Part shown: in pieces, positions 34,933 through 44,670 of the stretch
Position numbering within the stretch: the stretch's first letter is position 1
Layout: every line of letters starts with the position of its first letter
Source of the DNA: Bacteroidota bacterium
GTDB lineage: Bacteria > Bacteroidota > Ignavibacteria > Ignavibacteriales > Melioribacteraceae
DNA: 45,732 bases
Reading direction: 5' to 3'
Assembly: GCA_021801605.1 (NCBI GenBank)
Contig: JAJYXU010000152.1
Span: 1-45,732, forward strand
Position numbers and translations under genes: made by a program
The notes under the pieces: generated by a model
Told to the model about the DNA's origin: nothing
Databases searched by the model: none
The model's input: only the letters and a program-made list of their open reading frames with translations

Positions 34933-36296
34933 GTACTGTCGATTACACAAGAGAATTATCAGTCTTAGAAGCGAAACCGGCTTTACGCGAACTTGACGAC
35001 TTGATTTCCAAGCCGATTGAAACGAAACCGAACAAAAAATTCTACATCGCGCTGTCTATCACTCTTTCAATGTTAAGTTTGCTGGTAATTGGTCTTGGCT
35101 TAACTTTTTATTTTGGTATTGGAATGTGGGGCAATAACAATCCGGTTGGTTGGGCATTTGATATTGTCAATTTTGTCTTCTGGGTTGGTATTGGTCACGC
35201 GGGAACTTTGATTTCCGCTATATTATTTTTATTCAGACAGAAATGGCGTACGGGAATTGCACGCTTTGCGGAAGGAATGACGATCTTTGCGGTAATGACT
35301 GCGGGATTATTCCCATTGATACACCTTGGTCGTCCGTGGCTTGCAGGATATTTATTCCCTTATCCAAGCCAGAATTCAATTTGGGTTAACTTTACTTCGC
35401 CGCTGCTGTGGGATGTGTTCGCTGTATCAACATACTTTACAGTTTCGTTGATCTTCTGGTATGTTGGATTGGTACCAGACTTTGCCACACTTCGTGAAAA
35501 AACAAATCATAAATTCAAAAAAATAATTTATTCAGTATTTAGTTTAGGATGGCGCTTCTCCAACAGACATTGGCAGAATTATGAAATGGTTTATCTAATT
35601 CTTGCCGGTTTCGCTACTCCGCTTGTTCTCTCTGTTCACACAATTGTCAGTTTCGATTTTGCCGTTTCAATTATTCCCGGATGGCACACAACTATTTTTC
35701 CTCCCTATTTTGTAGCTGGCGCAGTATTTTCCGGATTTGCGATGGTTCAAAATGTTTTAATAATTGTTCGAAAGATTTTTAACTATGAGCATATTATTAC
35801 GTTGGATACACTTGAAAAGATGAACAAGGTCATTCTGTTGACGGGGTCGATGGTTGGTTACGGATATGCAATGGAGTTTTTTATTGCGTGGTATAGCGGA
35901 GTAGAAGCAGAGCAGTTCACATTCTTAAATAGAGCGCTCGGTCCGTATGCCTGGGCATTTTGGATAATGATTTCATGCAATGTCCTATTACCGCAGTTAT
36001 TCTGGATCAAAAAAAATCGTCGAACTATTCCGGTGATGTTTGCTATTGCCGTATTTATAAATGTTGGGATGTGGTTCGAAAGATTTGTAATCATTGTCAC
36101 TTCACTTTCAAGAGATTTTTTGCCGTCAAGCTGGGCATATTATAAACCCACATTGGTTGATGGAATGATTTTGATTGGCAGCTTCGGATTTTTCTTTACA
36201 TGGATTTTGCTCTTTGTAAAAGCATTGCCTGTGGTTTCAATGGCTGAGGTAAAAGCAGTTGTGGATGGCGCTCAACCTTCTCATAAGGAACTTTAA
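34929..36296 (+). CDS. actC: Alternative complex III membrane subunit ActC (NrfD-like)
   Basis: A 455-residue integral membrane protein with about ten helices, of the NrfD/PsrC type that forms the quinol-oxidation site. [20 protein letters not shown]-like sequence ([17 protein letters not shown]), [13 protein letters not shown] and [19 protein letters not shown] are family features. GTG start overlapping the actB stop; the next ATG overlaps its TAA. The long N-terminal cytoplasmic tail (about 38 residues) precedes the first helix. Confidence 0.93.
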   Translation: MSTVDYTRELSVLEAKPALRELDDLISKPIETKPNKKFYIALSITLSMLSLLVIGLGLTFYFGIGMWGNNNPVGWAFDIVNFVFWVGIGHAGTLISAILFLFRQKWRTGIARFAEGMTIFAVMTAGLFPLIHLGRPWLAGYLFPYPSQNSIWVNFTSPLLWDVFAVSTYFTVSLIFWYVGLVPDFATLREKTNHKFKKIIYSVFSLGWRFSNRHWQNYEMVYLILAGFATPLVLSVHTIVSFDFAVSIIPGWHTTIFPPYFVAGAVFSGFAMVQNVLIIVRKIFNYEHIITLDTLEKMNKVILLTGSMVGYGYAMEFFIAWYSGVEAEQFTFLNRALGPYAWAFWIMISCNVLLPQLFWIKKNRRTIPVMFAIAVFINVGMWFERFVIIVTSLSRDFLPSSWAYYKPTLVDGMILIGSFGFFFTWILLFVKALPVVSMAEVKAVVDGAQPSHKEL

Positions 36297-37438
36297 TGAT
36301 GAGAGAAAAAATCTTATATAGCTTCACTGCAATTTTTGATTCACCCGATCAAGTTTCTCATGCAACTGAAAAGGTAGTTGAGCAGGGATACACAAAGTTT
36401 GATGTTCACTCTCCATATCCGCTGCATGGGATGGATAAAGCAATGAAACTGCCGCCATCGAAACTTGGCTATGTTGCTTTAGTGTTTGGTTTATCAGGAA
36501 CTCTTGGTGCTTTATTGAGTTTATGGTGGGTCTCAGCAATAGATTATCCTATTTTAATTGGCGGTAAGCCGTTATTTTCTTTCCCGGCTTATGTTCCGGT
36601 AATGTTTGAGGTTACTGTTTTATCCGCATCTATAGCAACTGTACTCGCCATGTTATTTTTCTTTTTCAAATTGCCAAATAATGCTCATCCGCTTCATGGA
36701 TCGGATTATATGAAAAAAGTTTCTGCTGATAAATACGGAATTAGTATTCAGGCAGATGATCCAAAGTTTGATGAAGCATCGGTTAGAAAATTATTCGAAT
36801 CGGTTCATGCTAAAGAAATTAATTCCATATACTGGGATAACGAAGAGCTAACACATAAGCACAAAATATTCGAACCAAAATTTTTAACATTCCTCCTTAT
36901 TGTCGCAATCATTTCATCAGGAACGACTTACTTCACTCTGAACAAATTGATGTTCATGCTTCCATTCAATTGGATGATGGAACAACCGAAGCAAAGTGCA
37001 CAGCAGGAGAGTTTATTTTTTTCTGATGGTTTTGGAATGCGTCTGCCGGTTGCCGGAACTATCGCTCGCGGTTACCTGCCGTATCAATTCAAAGGGCAGC
37101 CTGATGTTGCTGGAGAAAAATTGGTAAACCCAATTCCTATCTCTATAGAATCATTAAAACTTGGTCAAACAAAGTTTGATATCTACTGCAGCCCGTGTCA
37201 CGGATACCATGCCGAAGGCGATAGCAGATTAAGAGGACAATTTCCAAATCCGCCAAGTTTGCACTCTGAAAAAATTAGGAAATGGAGTGACGGAAGAATT
37301 TTTGCAGTTCTCACAGATGGACAAAATATTATGCCCTCTTACACAACTCAACTTTCGGTTGATGAAAGATGGTCAGTGATAAATTATTTACGAGCATTAC
37401 AAAGAGCGTTCAACGCTAAGGAGTCTGATCTACAATGA
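36296..37438 (+). CDS. Fused alternative complex III subunits ActD (DUF3341) and ActE (monoheme cytochrome c)
   Basis: A 380-residue protein in one uninterrupted frame. Residues 1 to about 185 are ActD/DUF3341: FDSPDQVSHATEKVVEQGY, FDVHSPYPLHGMDKAM, two membrane helices, then GISIQADDPKFDEASVRKL. Residues from about 190 are ActE: one membrane helix (about 201-220), a KLVNPIPISIESLKLGQ lead-in and heme site CSPCH (298-302), with an axial Met likely in IMPSY. In characterised complexes these are separate genes, so this appears to be a fusion. Translationally coupled on both sides. Confidence 0.9.
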   Translation: MMREKILYSFTAIFDSPDQVSHATEKVVEQGYTKFDVHSPYPLHGMDKAMKLPPSKLGYVALVFGLSGTLGALLSLWWVSAIDYPILIGGKPLFSFPAYVPVMFEVTVLSASIATVLAMLFFFFKLPNNAHPLHGSDYMKKVSADKYGISIQADDPKFDEASVRKLFESVHAKEINSIYWDNEELTHKHKIFEPKFLTFLLIVAIISSGTTYFTLNKLMFMLPFNWMMEQPKQSAQQESLFFSDGFGMRLPVAGTIARGYLPYQFKGQPDVAGEKLVNPIPISIESLKLGQTKFDIYCSPCHGYHAEGDSRLRGQFPNPPSLHSEKIRKWSDGRIFAVLTDGQNIMPSYTTQLSVDERWSVINYLRALQRAFNAKESDLQ

Positions 37439-38613
37439 GTTCCTCTTCAGTTGAATATTATAGAAAAGAATTACCATCGAAGGTTCAAACAATCGGTTTA
37501 GTATTGTTGCTCGTCGGTCTGGTAATTATAATTTTAGGTTACATCGTCAACCCGGCGAGAAGCGCTCAAAACAATATTATCGGGTTTACATTTGTAGTCA
37601 GCATTGCAGTCGGCTCGCTCTTCTTTGTCGCAATCGAATATCTATCAGGTGCTGTTTGGAGTACACCGTTCAGAAGGGTAGGAGAGTTTCTCTCATCATT
37701 AATTGTTATTCTGCCGTTTTTGGCAATTCCGCTTTTGCTGAATATCAACAGTGTATTTCATTGGACTCATCCAAAACCGGCAGATAAAATATTAATTGGT
37801 AAAGCTCCTTATCTCAATGTTCAGTTCTTCATTTTTCGTGTTATCGTTTTCTGGTTGATATGGTTAGTGTTTTATTATTTCATCACAAAAAATTCCAGAA
37901 AACAGGATCAGACAAAAGACCAGTTCCTCACGACTGCAAATGTAAAATTATCAGCTATCTTTATGCCGCTCTTTGCTTTGACGATTACTTTTACTGCAAT
38001 TGATTGGCTAATGAGTCTTGCACCGCATTGGTTCTCAACTATCTTTGGTGTTTACTATTTCTCCGGGACAGTTCTTGCGGCACTTGCAGCGGGAACTATT
38101 TTTATTGTTCTACTCAATGAACGCGGATATTTTGTAGAAGAAATTCATACAGATAGCTACTACAGTCTTGGAGCGCTTCTCTTTGCATTTACAAATTTCT
38201 GGGCGTATATCGCGTTCAGCCAGTTCTTACTTATCTGGTACGCGAATTTACCGGAAGAAACATTATGGTTCTTAGACCGATGGAATGGTAACTGGAAATT
38301 TTTCTCAATCGGATTGTTACTGGTTCATTTCCTTATCCCGTATATCGGATTACTGTCTCAGCCGTCTAAGTCAAACCCCAAAAGATTGGTTGTTATGGCA
38401 AGCGTACTTCTATTTGCGCACTATTACGATTTATATTGGCTGGTAATGCCAAACTTTTACAAAGATGGAATTGTTTTCGGATGGATAGAACTTGGTTTTC
38501 CGATACTAATTGCCGGACTGGTAATCTCGGTCTTTGTTTATAAGTCAAAGAAAGTAAACCTTGTTCCAATTGGCGATCCAAAACTTAAACGTGGAATTGA
38601 TTTCAGATTATAA
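37435..38613 (+). CDS. actF: Alternative complex III membrane subunit ActF
   Basis: A 392-residue polytopic membrane protein, second NrfD-related subunit. Features include the GSLFFVAIEYLSGAVWSTPF helix, DWLMSLAPHWFSTIFGVYYF and FAFTNFWAYIAFSQFLLIWY. It pairs with ActC in the membrane core. ATGA overlap with the ActDE gene. The next cytochrome is 12 bp downstream. Confidence 0.92.
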   Translation: MSSSSVEYYRKELPSKVQTIGLVLLLVGLVIIILGYIVNPARSAQNNIIGFTFVVSIAVGSLFFVAIEYLSGAVWSTPFRRVGEFLSSLIVILPFLAIPLLLNINSVFHWTHPKPADKILIGKAPYLNVQFFIFRVIVFWLIWLVFYYFITKNSRKQDQTKDQFLTTANVKLSAIFMPLFALTITFTAIDWLMSLAPHWFSTIFGVYYFSGTVLAALAAGTIFIVLLNERGYFVEEIHTDSYYSLGALLFAFTNFWAYIAFSQFLLIWYANLPEETLWFLDRWNGNWKFFSIGLLLVHFLIPYIGLLSQPSKSNPKRLVVMASVLLFAHYYDLYWLVMPNFYKDGIVFGWIELGFPILIAGLVISVFVYKSKKVNLVPIGDPKLKRGIDFRL

Positions 38614-38625
38614 TTAAATACTAAC

Positions 38626-39555
38626 ATGAACTCATACAAAAAACCGGAAGATGAAATAAAATTTAGAGAATTGTTGAAGAACCCAATCCGTTTATTTGGT
38701 TGGATATTTCCATTGTTCTTGGTTCTCATTCTCGCACTCGGAATTTATTTTGTTAAACATTTGAATGATATCTCATTCAATGTTCAGACAGTAGATGTTC
38801 CCGATTCAACTTTTATTAAGAAAGATATTGAGATGAAGAAAGGTGGTATAATAGCTGCTGTTGATCTCGAACTTGTAAAATCTCCAACACCAGAGTTCAT
38901 ATCAAAGGGGAAAGAATTATTTGATGCAAATTGCAAATCGTGTCATGGTGATAACGGAATTGGTGATGGACCGGCTGGCGCTGCATTGGTTAAGAAGCCG
39001 AGAAATTTCCACTCAACAGATGGTTGGACAAACGGACGTAACATTGATCAGATGTATAAAACCCTACAAGAAGGAATTACTAAAAATGGGATGCCTGCTT
39101 ATGAATATATTCCTTCGTCTGATAGATTCGCAATTATATCATATATAAGAACATTCGCTAAATTTCCGGAGATTACTTATGATCAATTGATTCCGCTTGA
39201 TGCAGCTTATAATCTGTCATCAGGAACAACCGTCCCTAATACGATACCTGTTGAAATTTCCGAAAATAAATTAGTCGAAGAATCATCTTCTCAAAACGAT
39301 TTGTTATTACGTTCTGAAAGTAAAATTTTTACTACACAAGAAAATCCAGGCGCAGATTTATTGAAAAAATCTTCCGTTGATTACAATAAAATATTTTCTA
39401 CGTTTATTAGATCAAATGCAAGTGTTAGTATGGAAAAATATGTTTCCGCTGTTTTAGCTAATCCTATAAGTGCCGGATTTAAACCAACAGTTGCACAATT
39501 TTCTAAAGGAGAATGGAAGCAATTGTACGATTACTTGAAAACAGTAACGATGTAA
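38626..39555 (+). CDS. Membrane-anchored monoheme cytochrome c
   Basis: A 309-residue protein with one membrane helix (about 24-44) and a class I cytochrome c domain: CKSCH (103-107) and a likely Met ligand in NGMPAYEY. A further ~110 residues after the heme domain show no cofactor motif and no family I recognise. Its place after actF and before SCO/oxidase suggests that it relays electrons from complex III to the oxidase, whose subunit II has no heme domain of its own. Confidence 0.85.
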   Translation: MNSYKKPEDEIKFRELLKNPIRLFGWIFPLFLVLILALGIYFVKHLNDISFNVQTVDVPDSTFIKKDIEMKKGGIIAAVDLELVKSPTPEFISKGKELFDANCKSCHGDNGIGDGPAGAALVKKPRNFHSTDGWTNGRNIDQMYKTLQEGITKNGMPAYEYIPSSDRFAIISYIRTFAKFPEITYDQLIPLDAAYNLSSGTTVPNTIPVEISENKLVEESSSQNDLLLRSESKIFTTQENPGADLLKKSSVDYNKIFSTFIRSNASVSMEKYVSAVLANPISAGFKPTVAQFSKGEWKQLYDYLKTVTM

Positions 39556-39563
39556 AATTATAT

Positions 39564-40337
39564 ATGAAAAACGCAAAACTATATCTAACAATATTCTTAT
39601 TGATTTCTTTTTCTTTGTATGCTCAAAAGAAAATTGAAGTTGGTATTGATGAAAAACTCGGCAATACATTACCTCTGGAGTTGCAATTTCAAACTTCGGA
39701 AGGGAAGACTGTTGCTCTGAGAGATATCATAACAAAACCAACATTAATAGCATTGGTTTATTATGAATGTCCCGGGATTTGCAATCCAATGCAATCGGAA
39801 CTTGCCTGGACTATTGATAAACTTCAGCTTGAACCGGGAAAAGATTTTCAAGTGATAAGCATTAGTTTCGATCATACTGAAATGCCGGCAGTTGCAGCTA
39901 AATGGAAGAAAAATTATCTGCTGACAATCAAAAGAAAATTTGATCAGAAGGATTGGATTTTTTTAACCGGCGATAGTCTCAGCATTCAAAAATTAACTTA
40001 TGCTTGCGGCTTCTATTTCAAACCGGCAGATAAGCAATTTGTACATGCCGCAACATTGATAACCGTTACACCTCAAGGAAAAATTTCACGCTATATCTTT
40101 GGTACAGATTTCAATCCGTTTGATGTAAAGATGGCATTGCTTGAAGCCGAAAGCGGCAAAACAAGTCCAACAATTTCTAAAGTCTTGACTTACTGTTTCA
40201 GTTATGACCCGAAGGGAAGACAATACACTTTGAACGTTACCCGAATTGTTGGCGCTGTAATGATAATTGGAATTGGAATATTTCTTGGCGTGCTATTGTT
40301 GAGAAAAAAAACTGTTCATCTAAAAAAAACAAATTAA
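39564..40337 (+). CDS. SCO1/SenC-type copper chaperone
   Basis: A 257-residue protein with a signal peptide (ends SLYAQ), a thioredoxin-like domain and a C-terminal membrane helix (about 229-247). Copper ligands are CPGIC (Cys 69, 73) and His 161 (QFVHAATLI). It inserts copper into the CuA site of oxidase subunit II. I use ATG 39564, since the longer frame from 39513 runs into the upstream cytochrome gene. The C-terminal anchor is an addition to the usual short form. Confidence 0.9.
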   Translation: MKNAKLYLTIFLLISFSLYAQKKIEVGIDEKLGNTLPLELQFQTSEGKTVALRDIITKPTLIALVYYECPGICNPMQSELAWTIDKLQLEPGKDFQVISISFDHTEMPAVAAKWKKNYLLTIKRKFDQKDWIFLTGDSLSIQKLTYACGFYFKPADKQFVHAATLITVTPQGKISRYIFGTDFNPFDVKMALLEAESGKTSPTISKVLTYCFSYDPKGRQYTLNVTRIVGAVMIIGIGIFLGVLLLRKKTVHLKKTN

Positions 40338-40392
40338 TTGATTAGAAAAATTTTAGATATCAAAGCTGCGTAGATTATAATAAGAAGCAAAA

Positions 40393-40460
40393 CCTTTGCA
40401 TCTTTGCGTGAAAAAGATTCCACGCAAAGGTCGCAATGAAAGCGCAAAGAACGCAGAGCA
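40393..40460. repeat. Palindromic repeat (CTTTGCGTG/CACGCAAAG) between SCO and oxidase genes
   Basis: CTTTGCGTG (40402-40410) and CACGCAAAG (40421-40429) are perfect inverted arms, with outer CCTTTGCAT and AAAGCGCAAAG blocks. Non-coding; it lies in the only sizeable gap of the operon, upstream of the coxA ribosome site. Confidence 0.6.
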
Positions 40461-40512
40461 AATAACCGGTTAATTCTAGAAGTATAAAAATTGTATTAAG
40501 GAGTAAGAATAA

Positions 40513-42141
40513 ATGGCTAATGATGTAGCCGTAAAATCTTTTTATCAAGAAAGTACAAATAAGTATAGCGGAATTCTTTCCTGGCTTTTAACAAAAGACC
40601 ATAAAAGAATTGGCTTGATGTACATGATTGCAATACTTGCTTTTTTTGTTGTTGGTGTTATAATTGGTTTGTTAATGCGGCTTGAATTGATTGCGCCCGG
40701 CAGAACAATTATGGATGCGCAAACCTATAATACATTATTCACTTTACACGGAGTGATAATGATATTCTTGTTCATCATTCCGGGTTTGCCTGCCATCTTC
40801 GGAAATTTTTTCTTACCAATCCAAATCGGTGCCCGCGATGTTGCTTTTCCGCGGCTAAATTTACTTTCTTGGTATATTTATATTATTGGTGCAATCTTAG
40901 TCCTTGTCTCACTATTCTTACCGGGCGGACCGATTGATACCGGTTGGACATTTTACATTCCTTACAGTGTTCGATCTACAACAAATGTTTCGATGGCACT
41001 TTTTGCAGCTTTTGTTCTCGGCTTCTCATCAATTTTAACCGGGTTAAATTTTATTACAACTGTTCACAGATTGCGCGCGCCTGGTATGGGATTTTTCAAA
41101 ATGCCCCTATTCGTTTGGGCAACTTATGCAACAGCTTGGATCCAAATTCTTGCTACACCGGTTATTGCATTAACAATTTTGTTAGTAATTCTTGAACGAA
41201 CATTCGGTGTTGGAATTTTTGATCCGGCACTTGGCGGCGATCCGATTTTATTTCAACATATGTTTTGGATCTATTCTCATCCCGCTGTCTATATAATGAT
41301 TTTACCGGCGATGGGCGTTGTCTCGGAAATCATTCCAACATTTTCCAGAAGAACAATTTTTGGTTACAAGGCAATTGCAATGTCGTCATTAGCTATTGCG
41401 TTTGTCGGCTATCTTGTGTGGGCTCATCATATGTTCTCAAGCGGAATGAGCGACACTGCACGATGGATCTTTTCATTGCTTACATTCATTGTTGCTCTTC
41501 CAAGCGGAGTCAAAATTTTTAACTGGGTTGCGACAATGTACAAAGGTTCTATCGATCCGCAAACGCCGTTTTTGTGGGTGATGAATTTTATCTTTTTGTT
41601 TTCGATTGGAGGATTGACCGGATTAGTACTTGGTTCACTGGCAACAGATATTCATCTAACAGACACATACTTTGTAGTTGCACACTTTCATTACGTAATG
41701 TTTGGCGGAACCGGAACAATTTTCTTTGCCGCACTTCATTATTGGTTTCCTAAAATGTTTGGAAAAATGTATAACAAGAAGTTTGCAAATATTGCGGTGG
41801 TGGCTTACTTCATTGGTTTCAATATGCTCTACTTCCCAAAATTTATTATGGGGTACATGGGCATGCCAAGAAGATATTACGATTATCTACCACAGTTCAC
41901 TATTTATCAAGAAATTTCTACCATCGGTTCATGGATTTTATCCGGAACAATTTTCTTTATAATAGGATATTTAATTCACGCTTTGAAATATGGGAAAAAA
42001 GCAACATCAAATCCTTGGGGTGGTGTAACATTAGAGTGGCATATTCCTTCTCCACCGCCGCTTGAGAATTTTGAAACGATTCCCATTGTTACTCATGAAC
42101 CATACGATTTCAGTCAGTTGAAGGAGATGAAGGATGAATAA
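40513..42141 (+). CDS. ctaD: Cytochrome c oxidase subunit I (A2-type heme-copper oxidase)
   Basis: A 542-residue, 12-helix subunit holding low-spin heme, high-spin heme and CuB. Ligands: FTLHGVIM (helix II His), IYSHPAVYIMILP and WAHHMFSSGM (CuB His), HFHYVMFGG (heme His pair). The helix VI motif is YSHPAVY: the D-channel Glu of A1 oxidases (HPEVY preceded by GH) is absent and replaced by the Tyr-Ser pair typical of the A2 subfamily. An AAGGAG site precedes the ATG. The 3' end overlaps subunit III by 8 bp. Confidence 0.96.
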   Translation: MANDVAVKSFYQESTNKYSGILSWLLTKDHKRIGLMYMIAILAFFVVGVIIGLLMRLELIAPGRTIMDAQTYNTLFTLHGVIMIFLFIIPGLPAIFGNFFLPIQIGARDVAFPRLNLLSWYIYIIGAILVLVSLFLPGGPIDTGWTFYIPYSVRSTTNVSMALFAAFVLGFSSILTGLNFITTVHRLRAPGMGFFKMPLFVWATYATAWIQILATPVIALTILLVILERTFGVGIFDPALGGDPILFQHMFWIYSHPAVYIMILPAMGVVSEIIPTFSRRTIFGYKAIAMSSLAIAFVGYLVWAHHMFSSGMSDTARWIFSLLTFIVALPSGVKIFNWVATMYKGSIDPQTPFLWVMNFIFLFSIGGLTGLVLGSLATDIHLTDTYFVVAHFHYVMFGGTGTIFFAALHYWFPKMFGKMYNKKFANIAVVAYFIGFNMLYFPKFIMGYMGMPRRYYDYLPQFTIYQEISTIGSWILSGTIFFIIGYLIHALKYGKKATSNPWGGVTLEWHIPSPPPLENFETIPIVTHEPYDFSQLKEMKDE

Positions 42142-42757
42142 TCATGCAGATAGTGCGGTTCATCAAATTCATCGGGATGATGTTGGCGCAAAGATGGGAA
42201 TGTGGCTTTTTCTCTTTACCGAAGTACTCCTATTCGGCGGAATGTTTTTAGTTTATGCTGTGTACCGTTACCAATATCCTTCTCAATTTCACCTTGCTGC
42301 TATGGAATTAAACACAGCCATGGGGACATTCAATACTATAATTCTATTAACAAGCAGTTTAACCGTAGCGCTTTCAATTGCCGCTCTTCAGAATGGAAAA
42401 AAAATCTTATCGTTGATTCTTCTTTCAGCTACATTATTATTTGCATTGATGTTTATGGTTGTAAAATATTTTGAATGGACGGCAAAAATATCTCACGGAA
42501 TTTACCCCGGCTCGCCGGAACTTTTAGCTAAACACAACGGACAAATTCTTTTCTTCGGATTGTACTATGTAATGACCGGTCTTCATGGACTTCACGTTTT
42601 AATTGGAATGATAGTTATTGCATTTATGATAGTTTTTGTAGCAAGAGATAAAGTAACAACAGATAATTATGTTAAGCTGGAAAACTCCGCTTTGTATTGG
42701 CACCTTGTAGATTTAATCTGGATTTTCTTATTTCCACTTTTCTATTTAATTCAGTAA
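42134..42757 (+). CDS. ctaE: Cytochrome c oxidase subunit III
   Basis: A 207-residue protein with five membrane helices, the short bacterial form lacking the first two helices. KMGMWLFLFTEVLLFGGMF, NTIILLTSSLTVALS and TGLHGLHVLIGMIV with LYWHLVDLIWIFLFPLFYL are standard motifs. It overlaps subunit I and is followed 10 bp later by subunit IV. Confidence 0.94.
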   Translation: MNNHADSAVHQIHRDDVGAKMGMWLFLFTEVLLFGGMFLVYAVYRYQYPSQFHLAAMELNTAMGTFNTIILLTSSLTVALSIAALQNGKKILSLILLSATLLFALMFMVVKYFEWTAKISHGIYPGSPELLAKHNGQILFFGLYYVMTGLHGLHVLIGMIVIAFMIVFVARDKVTTDNYVKLENSALYWHLVDLIWIFLFPLFYLIQ

Positions 42758-42767
42758 GGAAATTTTC

Positions 42768-43052
42768 ATGAGCGTAGATAACAAACAACATATTGGTTAC
42801 GGTACATACATTTTAGTATGGCTCGCGCTTCTCGCTTTTACCTCGATTACTGTTACAATTGCAGGTGTGAGTCTTGGACGATATACTTTATTTATTGCAT
42901 TATCAATTGCGGCAATAAAATCTGCGCTTGTTATAAATATATTTATGCATATCAGATTTGATGAGCCGATCTTTAAAACGTTTCTAGCAATAAGCGGAGC
43001 TACGTTATTAATTATTTTTCTCCTAACGTTTTTCGATTATATTTATCGCTGA
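42768..43052 (+). CDS. Cytochrome c oxidase subunit IV-like protein (CtaF/CyoD type)
   Basis: A 94-residue protein with three membrane helices, the size and pattern of bacterial subunit IV. YILVWLALLAFTSITVTIAG and KSALVINIFMHIRFDEP are recognisable. Structural role in oxidase assembly or stability. In operon between subunits III and II. Confidence 0.85.
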   Translation: MSVDNKQHIGYGTYILVWLALLAFTSITVTIAGVSLGRYTLFIALSIAAIKSALVINIFMHIRFDEPIFKTFLAISGATLLIIFLLTFFDYIYR

Positions 43053-43061
43053 GGAATATAA

Positions 43062-43682
43062 ATGGGAATATCTCCTACAACACATGCTGAGTCAGTTGAT
43101 TTCGTGATGTTATATATTGTTGCCATTTCTGTTGTTCTCCTTCTTGGGATTACAGCTACGATGGTCTATTTTGTTTTCAAGTACAATAGAAAGAAAGGGC
43201 ACGCTCCGGTTGATATTCATGGTAATCTTCTTCTTGAAGTGATATGGATAGTTATACCAACATTGCTGGTCCTTTCAATGTTTTATTTCGGCTACACAAG
43301 TTTTAGAGAAACAAGAGAAATTCCGGATAATCCTTTTGTTGTAAAAGTTACGGCGCGTATGTGGCAATTTAGTTTTGAATACCCGAATGGGAAAAAGACT
43401 GATACTCTCTACGTTCCCCTTAGCACAGGAATAGATTTGGAAATGCGGTCAATGGATGTTAATCACGCATTCTATATTCCGGCATTTAGAATTAAGGAAG
43501 ACATTATTTACGGTAAAACAAATCATTTATACTTTACGCCGAAAGAAGTAGGCGATTATGATGTAGCGTGTGCAGAGTACTGCGGTTTGAGTCACTCGGC
43601 AATGTACACAAAAGTAAAAGTTATTCATGATAACGAATTTACCACCTGGTATGGCAGTAATTGGCAACCCCAAAATAAATAG
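43062..43682 (+). CDS. ctaC: Cytochrome c oxidase subunit II (CuA, no heme domain)
   Basis: A 206-residue subunit with two membrane helices and a cupredoxin domain. All CuA ligands are present: His 135 (DVNHAF), Cys 170, Glu 172, Cys 174, His 178 and Met 181 (CAEYCGLSHSAMY). There is no fused cytochrome c domain, so a separate cytochrome, probably that at 38626, must donate electrons. It is unusual in being encoded after subunits I, III and IV instead of before them. The TAG stop overlaps the end of the next palindromic repeat. Confidence 0.93.
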   Translation: MGISPTTHAESVDFVMLYIVAISVVLLLGITATMVYFVFKYNRKKGHAPVDIHGNLLLEVIWIVIPTLLVLSMFYFGYTSFRETREIPDNPFVVKVTARMWQFSFEYPNGKKTDTLYVPLSTGIDLEMRSMDVNHAFYIPAFRIKEDIIYGKTNHLYFTPKEVGDYDVACAEYCGLSHSAMYTKVKVIHDNEFTTWYGSNWQPQNK

Positions 43683-43747
43683 AACACAGATCATTATGAT
43701 GATTATGATCATAACAAATCATAAAAGATCATAAAAATCTGCGTTCT
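43681..43747. repeat. Palindromic repeat (AGAACACAGAT...ATCTGCGTTCT)
   Basis: AGAACACAGAT (43681-43691) and ATCTGCGTTCT (43737-43747) are inverted with one mismatch. The interior repeats ATCATAA-type units (TGATGATTATGATCATAAC and later AATCATAAAAGATCATAAAA). The first bases complete the subunit II stop codon. It separates the oxidase genes from ctaB. Confidence 0.6.
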
Positions 43748-43774
43748 ATTAGCGAAAATATTAAGAGCAAAATT

Positions 43775-44659
43775 TTGTTGAAGCAATTGAAAAAACATAT
43801 TGCAATAATTTTAGAACTTGGAAAGGTTAGAATTACTTTCTTTGTTGCTTTCTCAACATCGGTAGGATATCTCTATCATTCGCGATCTGTTGATTTAACT
43901 ATGGTTCTTATTGCGATTGGTGTTTTTCTTTTAGCCTGTGGTTCTTCAGCTATCAATCATTATCAAGAACGATTTTCTGATGCAATGATGGAAAGAACAA
44001 AAGGAAGACCTATCCCATCCGGAAGAATTTCTAAACGATACGCAATTATAGTTTCAATCGCATTAGTTGTTATTGGATTGGGAATAATTTATTTCTCGTC
44101 AAATGTAACGGCATTACTACTCGGAGTAGCTGCATTAGTTTGGTATAACGTTATTTACACTCCTCTGAAAAAAAAATATGCATTAGCTGTTGTTCCCGGA
44201 TCAGTTATCGGCGCGCTTCCTCCAATGATCGGGTGGGTAGCATCCGGCGGTTATGTTTTTGATAAAGAGATTTTGGCTTTAGCTTTTTTCTTTTTTATCT
44301 GGCAAATACCTCATTTCTGGCTTCTGTTAATGATACATAGTAAAGATTATGAGAAAGCAGGTTTTCCAACTCTAACTAAAATATTCACTGATTTTCAATT
44401 AGGCAGAATTACATTTGTCTGGATTGCCGCTCTTGCAACAAGCTGTTTGTTAATCCCATTCTTATCTTTCTCTTCAAGTATTTACTCGATGATTACGATG
44501 TTTATTCTTGGTGCATGGCTGCTATGGCAAACAAAATCAATTCTCTCTAATTATCTTGAACGGTTAATTTTTAGAAAAGCATTCCTAAGAATTAATTTTT
44601 ATGTGCTTGCAGTAGTGGTAATTATTTCATTAGATAAATTATTTTTTAAAGTTTTTTAA
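43775..44659 (+). CDS. ctaB: Protoheme IX farnesyltransferase (heme O synthase)
   Basis: A 294-residue UbiA-superfamily membrane enzyme attaching farnesyl to heme b for the oxidase. The prenyl-binding motif is NHYQERFSDAMMERTKGRP, with YTPLKKKYALAVVPGSVIGALPPMIGW and IWQIPHFWLLLMIHSKDYEKAG further on. A TTG start at 43775 is tentative and no strong ribosome site is seen. Placed at the end of the oxidase genes as in many bacteria. Confidence 0.92.
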   Translation: MLKQLKKHIAIILELGKVRITFFVAFSTSVGYLYHSRSVDLTMVLIAIGVFLLACGSSAINHYQERFSDAMMERTKGRPIPSGRISKRYAIIVSIALVVIGLGIIYFSSNVTALLLGVAALVWYNVIYTPLKKKYALAVVPGSVIGALPPMIGWVASGGYVFDKEILALAFFFFIWQIPHFWLLLMIHSKDYEKAGFPTLTKIFTDFQLGRITFVWIAALATSCLLIPFLSFSSSIYSMITMFILGAWLLWQTKSILSNYLERLIFRKAFLRINFYVLAVVVIISLDKLFFKVF

Positions 44660-44670
44660 TTGGTCATATT

